Below, in pieces: positions 58,115 through 64,000 of a stretch of DNA of 64,000 nt. Positions within the stretch are counted from its first letter, which is position 1, and each line of letters begins with the position of its first letter. The translations under genes and the position numbers were made by a program. Location: NCBI GenBank assembly GCA_002733645.1, contig NVWL01000011.1, positions 36,985-100,984 on the forward strand, in the 5' to 3' direction. A model generated the notes under the pieces. The model had not been told where the DNA came from and did not search any database. It worked only from the letters and a program-made list of their open reading frames with translations. This DNA comes from Oceanobacter sp. Its GTDB lineage: Bacteria > Pseudomonadota > Gammaproteobacteria > Pseudomonadales > Oceanobacteraceae.

Positions 58115-59794
58115 ATGTTGACGTCACTATCGATTCATCAGTTTGCTCTGGTTGACCATATGGAGCTGGAGTTTGATCAAGGAATGACCGTCATCACCGG
58201 AGAAACCGGCGCCGGTAAATCAATTTTGCTTGGTGCGCTCGGCCTAACACTAGGCCAACGAGTAGAAGCTGGATGTGTACGATCAGGGGCGGATAAAGCC
58301 GACATCGCCGCTTCTTTTGAAGCCAACGATGCCGCTCGCCAATGGTTGTCGAACCACGATATGCCGGAAGACAACGACATCATTCTCCGTCGTGTCATTT
58401 CTGCAGAAGGTCGCTCGCGCGGTTACGTCAATGGTCGCCCAGTGTCTGCTGCAGATTTACGCGACATCGCCGCGCATTTAATCGGCGTGCATTCGCAGCA
58501 TGCGCACCAACGCTTACTCGAAAAAGACGCACCCAGAAAAATCATTGATGCCTATGCAGGCCTATCACTAAAGGCGAGTAAGGTTAGTAACCACTGGCAC
58601 ACATGGAAAAAAGCAAAACAAAGATTCGCTACGCTCAGCGAGTCCAGTGCGGAGATCATTGCTCAACGCCAACTGCTTGATTATCAAGTATCAGAACTTC
58701 GAGCTTTGGCATTTCAAGAAAACGAACTGGAAGAGCTAGAAGCCGAACATAAGCGTTTAGCCAACGCAGAGAACACCCTCCTCAGTGGCCAGTCTGCACT
58801 GCTTGCCTGTACCGGCGGCGAACAAGATGAAAGCGCCGCAGGCGAGCTTCTCTATCACGCATTACAGCAACTTGAACACATTGATGATCAAGACCCTTTA
58901 CTGCTGGAAACGAAAGAGATGCTTAGCCAAGCTCAGATTCAACTCAGCGAAGCCGCAAGCTCACTGCAACGCTACCTTGATCGAGTCGATATGAATCCGC
59001 ATCGTTTGCAGCAGGTCGAGTCGCGCCTCAGTGATTTGTACAGCATGGCGCGCAAGCATCATATTCGCCCTGATGCCTTATACGGGCACTGGCAAACACA
59101 GGAAGCGGCTCTCGCCGAGCTTAATCTGTCAGATCACGACCTAGAAGCACTGGCGGAAGAGATCGAACAACTGCAAGTCACTTTTATGAAAGGGGCAGAA
59201 GCCCTGTCAGCACAGCGCCAAAAAGCAGCCAAAACACTGGATGCCGCCATTGAGTCACATTTTGAATCACTGGCCTTAGGCAAGGCGAAGTTTTTTACTC
59301 GCATGCAACATTTACCAGCAAATGAAGCCAATGCTCACGGTATTGATCACATCACCTTTGAAGTGCAAACCAATCCAGGCATGCCTTCTGGCCCGTTGGC
59401 TAAAGTTGCCTCTGGCGGTGAGCTATCACGTATTAGTTTGGCACTGCAGGTGGTGACCGCTGCGACAACGCATACACCCTGTTTAATTTTTGATGAAGTG
59501 GATGTGGGTATTGGTGGTGGCACGGCAGAACGCGTGGGCCGTTTAATGCGAAACTTAGGCGAATCAGCGCAAATTATGTGTGTAACACACCAGCCACAAG
59601 TTGCGGCACAGGCACACAATCATTACCAAGTTAGTAAAGTCAGCGGTGATACCGCCACTCATACTAGAATTCGTCGTTTAGAAGGGACTCAACGCCCAGA
59701 AGAATTAGCGCGTATGTTGGGAGGAGTAGAAATAACAGAGCAAACGTTAGTTCATGCTAAAGAAATGCTGAAACTAGCAACAGCCGAACGGTGA
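58115..59794 (+). CDS. recN: DNA repair protein RecN
   Basis: SMC-like ATPase for double-strand break repair, 559 aa. Walker A is GETGAGKS (29-36), the two coiled-coil arms occupy about 165-360, the ABC signature is KVASGGELSRISLAL and Walker B is CLIFDEVDVGIGG. The ATG at 58115 has GGAG seven bases before it; an in-frame start at 58055 would lie inside the promoter and SOS boxes. Expected to be strongly induced by DNA damage. Confidence 0.96.
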   Translation: MLTSLSIHQFALVDHMELEFDQGMTVITGETGAGKSILLGALGLTLGQRVEAGCVRSGADKADIAASFEANDAARQWLSNHDMPEDNDIILRRVISAEGRSRGYVNGRPVSAADLRDIAAHLIGVHSQHAHQRLLEKDAPRKIIDAYAGLSLKASKVSNHWHTWKKAKQRFATLSESSAEIIAQRQLLDYQVSELRALAFQENELEELEAEHKRLANAENTLLSGQSALLACTGGEQDESAAGELLYHALQQLEHIDDQDPLLLETKEMLSQAQIQLSEAASSLQRYLDRVDMNPHRLQQVESRLSDLYSMARKHHIRPDALYGHWQTQEAALAELNLSDHDLEALAEEIEQLQVTFMKGAEALSAQRQKAAKTLDAAIESHFESLALGKAKFFTRMQHLPANEANAHGIDHITFEVQTNPGMPSGPLAKVASGGELSRISLALQVVTAATTHTPCLIFDEVDVGIGGGTAERVGRLMRNLGESAQIMCVTHQPQVAAQAHNHYQVSKVSGDTATHTRIRRLEGTQRPEELARMLGGVEITEQTLVHAKEMLKLATAER

Positions 59795-59808
59795 TAACCT
59801 CACCGTTC
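59786..59808. terminator. Hairpin in the recN-fur gap
   Basis: A perfect 9-bp stem GAACGGTGA with TCACCGTTC and a five-base loop overlaps the recN stop codon. No T run follows on either strand, so it is a weak or Rho-assisted end for the convergent recN and fur messages. Confidence 0.4.
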
Positions 59809-59819
59809 AGCCGTGCATA

Positions 59820-60227
59820 TTACGCTTTTTTGCGAACGTAAAGCACGAGGCTGTGATCAACCAGATCAAATCCTAACTTCTCAGCAATTTCATGCTGAAG
59901 GCGCTCGATTTCGTCATTAGTAAACTCAATGACTGCACCGGTATCCACATCGACCATGTGATCGTGGTGATCACCGCGCGCCAATTCAAACACCGAATGG
60001 CCACCATCAAAGTTATGACGCGATACCAAGCCCGCCGTCTCAAACTGAGTTAATACACGGTATACCGTGGCCAGACCAACGTCTTCGCCCGCTTCTATCA
60101 AAGCACGATAAACGTCTTCAGCACTTAAGTGGGCATCCGGATCGGCTTCGAGAATGCTCAGAATTTTAACGCGTGGCAGGGTTACTTTTAGGCCCGCTTT
60201 GCGCAGTTCCACGTTCTGTTCCGACAT
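59820..60227 (-). CDS. fur: Ferric uptake regulator Fur
   Basis: Fe(II)-dependent repressor of iron acquisition, 135 aa. It has a winged helix with the recognition segment VGLATVYRVLTQFETAGLV and the dimerisation domain with the metal motif HHDHMVDVDTG. It contains no cysteine at all: the CxxC zinc site of E. coli Fur is replaced (DVDTG) and the Cys-rich tail is missing. Pseudomonas Fur is also short and Cys-poor. It is divergent from bamE, as in Pseudomonas (fur-omlA). Confidence 0.95.
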   Translation of the reverse strand: MSEQNVELRKAGLKVTLPRVKILSILEADPDAHLSAEDVYRALIEAGEDVGLATVYRVLTQFETAGLVSRHNFDGGHSVFELARGDHHDHMVDVDTGAVIEFTNDEIERLQHEIAEKLGFDLVDHSLVLYVRKKA

Positions 60228-60315
60228 GGTTGTCCTCTATCATTTCACAGGTGATGGTTTATTCAGGTATGATCCTTCCCATCACAAAAACTTGTGCCCG
60301 GATTTCACCCTGATT

Positions 60316-60711
60316 ATGCGAGTTCTAATTCTGACCGGTTTACTGGGTTTTGCAACCCTTTCCGGCTGTACCTTCCCTGGCGTTTACAAGCTAAACGTCC
60401 AGCAAGGAAATATTGTTACTGAAGATATGCTGGCTGAGCTTAAGCCTGGCATGACCGAACGCCAAGTGATTTACCTCATGGGTAATCCCGTTGTGCGTAA
60501 TCCTTACACTGATACCGAGTGGGATTATCTCTACACGCTCGAACGACGTGACGAAGTAGTTAAGCGCTATCACGTGACCTTGTTCTTCGGAGAAGATGGC
60601 CTCTATTCGCATTACACTGGCACGCCAGATGCAAACTTTAGCGAAGACGACCAATCAGCTGAAATGCCTTTAGAAGAGCGTCAGCCGACGATCCCTTCTT
60701 TGGAAGGGTAA
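60316..60711 (+). CDS. bamE: Outer membrane assembly lipoprotein BamE (OmlA)
   Basis: Lipoprotein of the BAM complex that inserts beta-barrel proteins. The 131-aa product begins MRVLILTGLLGFATLSGC; the lipobox LSGC places the lipidated Cys at 18. The core reads LAELKPGMTERQVIYLMGNP, then DTEWDYLYTLERRDEVVKRYHVTLFFGEDGLYSHYTGT, typical of BamE/SmpA. The reading frame continues upstream to 60154 but that part overlaps fur and lacks lipoprotein character. Acidic C-terminal tail. Confidence 0.95.
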   Translation: MRVLILTGLLGFATLSGCTFPGVYKLNVQQGNIVTEDMLAELKPGMTERQVIYLMGNPVVRNPYTDTEWDYLYTLERRDEVVKRYHVTLFFGEDGLYSHYTGTPDANFSEDDQSAEMPLEERQPTIPSLEG

Positions 60712-60749
60712 TCTAAAGGGCTAACGTTAGAAGGCTGCAGCGCAAATAC

Positions 60750-60783
60750 AAAAACGCCTCATGCTCAACATCAGGCGTTTTTG
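60750..60783. terminator. Bidirectional terminator between bamE and rnfH
   Basis: AAAACGCCTCATG pairs with CATCAGGCGTTTT (one mismatch), flanked by A and T runs. It serves both convergent genes. Confidence 0.85.
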
Positions 60784-60791
60784 TTACCCGG

Positions 60792-61139
60792 CTATTTTTT
60801 CGTGCCAGGCTCTTTCGTGCCAGGCTCTTTTGCAGCGGCTGCTTTGTCGGCGGTGGCTTTTGCCGCTCGATTTGCTCTCGCTTGCTTAGGATCGATAATC
60901 AACGGACGATAAATCTCGACTCGATCACCTTCGCGCGCCAACTCAGTGTCCGGTGTGCGCACTGCTTTACCAAAAATACCGAGTTTTACATCGTCTAGGT
61001 TAATATCAGGGAATTCATTAACGATACCTGAAAGACGGACCACTTCGCTCAAGCTTGTGCCCACGTCAACGTCAACTTGCACTATTTTTTGTTTATCTGG
61101 CAGCGCGTACGCTACCTCTACTGAAATTTTATCAGTCAT
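60792..61139 (-). CDS. rnfH: RnfH family protein (RatB)
   Basis: Small ubiquitin-like-fold protein of unknown function, 115 aa, usually encoded next to ratA. It begins ISVEVAYALPDKQKIVQVDV and includes GIFGKAVRTPDTELAREGDRVEIYRPLIIDPKQARANRAA, the family hallmark. The C-terminus is a low-complexity Ala/Lys tail ending in a doubled KEPGT, caused by a 15-bp tandem duplication in the DNA. It overlaps ratA by 8 bp. Confidence 0.92.
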   Translation of the reverse strand: MTDKISVEVAYALPDKQKIVQVDVDVGTSLSEVVRLSGIVNEFPDINLDDVKLGIFGKAVRTPDTELAREGDRVEIYRPLIIDPKQARANRAAKATADKAAAAKEPGTKEPGTKK

Positions 61140-61563
61140 AAATTTCCTTCGCGCGTTTCACAAACGCATCTACCATCATGCCCGCTACTTGCTTGAATAA
61201 CGCCCCCATCGCCGCACCCGCAATTCGGCTGGCCATCTCAAACTCTAATTCCACCGAGACCTTACAAGCATCATCAGACAAAGGCTGAAAATACCATGTA
61301 CCAGTAAAGCGACTAAATGGCCCCTCTACTAAACGAATTTCCATTTTGTGAGGGCGTGATAGTGTATTCCGAGTGGTAAAACTTTGCTCAAAACCCACTT
61401 TCGATAACGTCAGCCTGGCTTCAATAACATCGTCACTCTCGTTAATAACTTCCGTTGCCGTACACCCCTGTAAGAACTCAGGGTAACGACGAACATCATT
61501 AACAAGATCAAACATTCTCTCTGCGGAGTGCATAACTAATGCACTACGAATTATTTGAGTCAT
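61132..61563 (-). CDS. ratA: RatA-family START/Coq10-like protein
   Basis: Protein of 143 aa with the polyketide cyclase/Coq10 START-like fold. In E. coli RatA binds 50S subunits and was proposed as a toxin; family members are also linked to ubiquinone handling, so the true role is unsettled. Motifs: MFDLVNDVRRYPEFLQGC, LTLSKVGFEQSFTTRN, LVEGPFSRFTGTWYFQP and AAMGALFKQVAGMMVDAFVKRA. It is co-transcribed with rnfH and sits near smpB, as in most gammaproteobacteria. Confidence 0.93.
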   Translation of the reverse strand: MTQIIRSALVMHSAERMFDLVNDVRRYPEFLQGCTATEVINESDDVIEARLTLSKVGFEQSFTTRNTLSRPHKMEIRLVEGPFSRFTGTWYFQPLSDDACKVSVELEFEMASRIAGAAMGALFKQVAGMMVDAFVKRAKEIYD

Positions 61564-61660
61564 TATTCCAAAAACCTAATTGCAGAATGTTGCATCAAAC
61601 ACTTTATGCCTAAAGTATCACTGTATTAATCAGAGACACCCTAACTTACATTTCAAAGCG

Positions 61661-63169
61661 TTAAACCAAGCCATGATACAGCACAAGAAGTACAGCCAGC
61701 GGAGATATTACCCGAATCATAAAGCGCCAAACAGTCATCAATGTGTTGCTTCGCATGCGTACTTCATCAGCCAAGGCTCGGCGCGTCATAAACCAGCCCG
61801 CAAACAACGAGATCAAAACACCGCCCAATGGCAGCATAATATTAGTGGTTAAATAATCGAGCAAATCAAAGAAGGTTTTACCTTTGACGTCATAAGTCAC
61901 GCTACCGTTATTTTCTAGATTAGCCTTCAACTCACCTACATCGGCGTACAAAAGAAAGTCCTCATGTATCACCGGACTGCTGCCGCCGGAGCCAGCCTCT
62001 TGCTCTGAAGAAGCAGAAGAAACACCCGTCACACTGACAAAAAACTGTTTATCACTCCAATCGTTAAACGACATTACCGTGCCTAAACCCAGCGTCCAGG
62101 CCAAAATACACACCGAAATAGTGGCACGACTACGACTAAAGCCCTTCTCAACGGCCCAAGCTACCGCAGGTTCTGCCAAAGAAATTGCCGAACTCCATGC
62201 CGCAATAGCCACTAATACAAAAAACGCCGTACCAATAATCACACCACCGGGTAACTGACCAAAGGCCAAAGGTAACGTCTGGAACATCAAGCCTGGGCCG
62301 GCACCTGGCTCTAATCCATTTGAGAAAACAATCGGAAAAATAATCAACCCGGCGACTAAAGCCACCAAGGTATCTAACAAGCCAACGGCCAATACAGTTT
62401 TGCCCAATGGAGCTTCAGCAGGCATATACGCACCGTATGCCATGATGGCTCCCATACCTAAAGACAAGGTAAAAAACGAGTGCCCCATGGCTACAATCAC
62501 GGCATCCCCCGTGAGTTTTTCCGGTTCAAATTTAAACAAAAAATTCCAACCTTCACTGAAACCCGGCGTCGTTAAGCTATAACCGAGCAACACCAACAAC
62601 ATTACAAACAAGAGCGGCATCAACAAACGCAGTGACGTCTCTAAACCGCGATGCACCCCACGTGAAATCACATAGCCAACCAAGACAATAAATAAGGTAT
62701 GGCACATCACCAAGGTCATTGGATCAGCTAACAAGCCACCAAATGTCTCACCGGCTCCTGCCGCATCAATAGCCACAAAGTGCCCAGTCACCATTAGATA
62801 GCTGTAATACAAAGACCAACCAGCGATGACGCTATAAAAAGAAAGAATAAAAAACCCAGCAATAGCCCCTAACCAACCTATCCCAGCAAATACCTTCGGC
62901 GCTTTGTAGGTAGCCGTTAAACGCTTCATAGTATTAATCGGGCTCATACGAGCTTTGCGTCCCAGCAAGACCTCGGCCATCATTACCGGAATCCCCACGG
63001 ATAAAATACACACGAGATAGACCAACACAAACGCACCGCCGCCATACTCACCTGTGATGTAAGGGAATTTCCAAATATTACCTAGACCTACCGCCGACCC
63101 CACCGCTGCCAAAATAAACGTCCAGCGACTGGCCCAGATACCATTAATTCCGCGTTTATCCGTCGTCAT
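61661..63169 (-). CDS. Sodium-dependent transporter of the NSS (SNF/LeuT) family
   Basis: Na+-coupled symporter, usually for amino acids, 502 aa. The start at 63169 has AGGA seven bases upstream and gives the normal N-terminus; the reading frame to 63382 adds 71 unlikely residues and would overlap smpB. The first helix has the Na+/substrate motif AVGSAVGLGNIWKFPYITGEYGGGAF; about eleven or twelve helices follow, ending MTRRALADEVRMRSNT. A hydrophilic loop (about 385-430, Ser/Glu/Gly-rich) is longer than in LeuT. Substrate unknown; with oadGAB it argues for use of a Na+ gradient. Confidence 0.88.
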   Translation of the reverse strand: MTTDKRGINGIWASRWTFILAAVGSAVGLGNIWKFPYITGEYGGGAFVLVYLVCILSVGIPVMMAEVLLGRKARMSPINTMKRLTATYKAPKVFAGIGWLGAIAGFFILSFYSVIAGWSLYYSYLMVTGHFVAIDAAGAGETFGGLLADPMTLVMCHTLFIVLVGYVISRGVHRGLETSLRLLMPLLFVMLLVLLGYSLTTPGFSEGWNFLFKFEPEKLTGDAVIVAMGHSFFTLSLGMGAIMAYGAYMPAEAPLGKTVLAVGLLDTLVALVAGLIIFPIVFSNGLEPGAGPGLMFQTLPLAFGQLPGGVIIGTAFFVLVAIAAWSSAISLAEPAVAWAVEKGFSRSRATISVCILAWTLGLGTVMSFNDWSDKQFFVSVTGVSSASSEQEAGSGGSSPVIHEDFLLYADVGELKANLENNGSVTYDVKGKTFFDLLDYLTTNIMLPLGGVLISLFAGWFMTRRALADEVRMRSNTLMTVWRFMIRVISPLAVLLVLYHGLV

Positions 63170-63316
63170 TGCCTGATCCTTATACAAAGTCGCGTTTATT
63201 GTGGGGGAATTACCGGCACGCCTCAAGTCTAACCCCTTGCCGACACAAGAACTCGACGTACGAACACTCCATTCATCCACTGCCTTTTCCCTAATCGGTA
63301 AGTTATACTGACCACT

Positions 63317-63799
63317 ATGAGTAAAAACAAAAAGCCTAAACCCGGTGGTGGCACCATCGCACAGAACAAAAAAGCCCGACATGACTATTTCTTAGAAGAT
63401 AAAACAGAAGTAGGTTTGGTATTAAACGGCTGGGAAGTTAAATCCCTGCGTGAAGGTAAGTGCCAACTCGTCGACTCCTTTATCCAGATTCACCAAGGTG
63501 AAGCATGGCTGCATGGGGCGTTAATTACCCCGCTGCACCAAGCATCTACTCACGTCATCTGCGATCCACGACGTGAGCGCAAGCTATTAATGCATCGCCG
63601 TGAAATCGACCGGCTTGTACAAAAAATACAAGCTAAAGGATACACCTGCGTGTGTACTGCGATTTACTGGAAAGGCCCGCACGTTAAAGCTGAAATTGCC
63701 TTGGCCAAAGGTAAACAAAGCCACGACAAACGCGATACCGCAAAAGACCGTGACTGGGCTAAGCAAAAAGAACGCGTCATGAAGCATTCAGTTCGCTGA
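63317..63799 (+). CDS. smpB: SsrA-binding protein SmpB
   Basis: Partner of tmRNA in rescue of stalled ribosomes, 160 aa. Typical segments are [50 protein letters not shown] and the basic tail [39 protein letters not shown] with the DKR motif. Divergent from the NSS transporter and directly upstream of ssrA, its RNA partner. Confidence 0.97.
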   Translation: MSKNKKPKPGGGTIAQNKKARHDYFLEDKTEVGLVLNGWEVKSLREGKCQLVDSFIQIHQGEAWLHGALITPLHQASTHVICDPRRERKLLMHRREIDRLVQKIQAKGYTCVCTAIYWKGPHVKAEIALAKGKQSHDKRDTAKDRDWAKQKERVMKHSVR

Positions 63800-63843
63800 C
63801 AGACGAACGCCAGTGTGTTACATTGGCTACTATCTTCTAGAGG

Positions 63844-63873
63844 TTGAATTCACTAGATTCAGCCTCATATATG
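63844..63873 (+). promoter_or_regulatory. Candidate ssrA promoter
   Basis: -35 TTGAAT (63844-63849) and -10 TATATG (63868-63873) with an 18-bp spacer, 37 bp before the mature tmRNA end. It overlaps a 10-bp hairpin GAGGTTGAAT/ATTCAGCCTC (63840-63866), which may mark the end of smpB. Confidence 0.35.
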
Positions 63874-63909
63874 AAGAAGTAACTCAGGCTTAACAGCCAG
63901 CAAGAATCT

Positions 63910-64000
63910 GGGGATGATTAGGATTCGACGTTGATTACAAAGCTATGGGTGCATGCCGAGAGTGTATAGCGATCTCGTAAATAAACGTTATACATAGTTA
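63910..64000 (+). ncRNA. ssrA: tmRNA (ssrA), 5' part, runs off the window
   Basis: The sequence GGGGATGATTAGGATTCGAC is the tmRNA 5' acceptor region, followed by the conserved GGGTGCATGCCGAG and CTCGTAAA stretch. The window ends just before the expected resume codon and proteolysis tag, so tag sequence and 3' end are not visible. Location after smpB is classical. Confidence 0.92.

Noticed and set aside
61132..61563. RatA-RnfH as a toxin-antitoxin system
   Set aside because: The pair is a conserved housekeeping neighbour of smpB across gammaproteobacteria, and the toxin label rests on limited E. coli work; no defence context is present.

Overview
The window is a chromosomal segment of a marine gammaproteobacterium. 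Gene order and protein character point to the Oceanospirillales/Pseudomonadales side rather than the enterics, but I cannot name a genus. The long collinear block smpB-ratA-rnfH-bamE-fur-recN-grpE-dnaK-dnaJ-dapB-carA-carB-greA-yhbY-rlmE-ftsH-folP-glmM-tpiA-secG-tRNA-Leu-rimP-nusA-infB-rbfA-truB-rpsO-pnp is close to the Pseudomonas aeruginosa arrangement. A Na+-pumping oxaloacetate decarboxylase, a Na+-coupled transporter and a candidate glucosylglycerol phosphorylase fit a saline habitat.

Layout. 1-6.1 kb: the start of an MFS transporter (cut by the window edge), a GH13_18 phosphorylase, malate:quinone oxidoreductase with a structured leader, and the ergothioneine genes egtB-egtD. 6.3-9.8 kb: oadGAB. 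10-18.9 kb: dusC, a NYN-domain protein, the wobble-modification genes cmoA-cmoB with rsuA, a membrane diguanylate cyclase, and rpe-gph-rmuC. 19-25.8 kb is the most accessory stretch: a DUF3530 protein, a PhzF-like enzyme, two uncharacterised proteins, a secreted subtilisin-type protease and a TauD/TfdA-type dioxygenase. 25.8-41.3 kb is the conserved transcription/translation/cell-envelope block. 41.4-45.6 kb carries yhbY and then four lipid-metabolism genes (FabH-like synthase, thioesterase, PaaX-like regulator, desaturase) between yhbY and greA. 45.6-53.3 kb: greA-carB-carA and dapB, with a HapR/LuxR-like TetR regulator and a START-domain protein between carA and dapB. 53.3-58 kb: dnaJ, dnaK and grpE with two sigma-32-type promoters and a family of structured repeats. 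58-64 kb: SOS-regulated recN, fur, bamE, rnfH, ratA, an NSS transporter, smpB and the 5' end of tmRNA.

Many regulatory sites can be read directly: tandem LexA boxes at recN, heat-shock promoters at grpE and dnaK, an RNase III-type hairpin in the pnp leader, a carA leader with promoter, short leader peptide and terminator, and about a dozen intrinsic terminators. I found no CRISPR array, prophage, insertion sequence or toxin/defence island. I see no convincing wholly new multigene system. The best leads are the covarying repeat family around dnaJ, the carA leader, the HapR-like regulator outside Vibrio, the structured mqo leader and the lipid-gene insertion next to greA.
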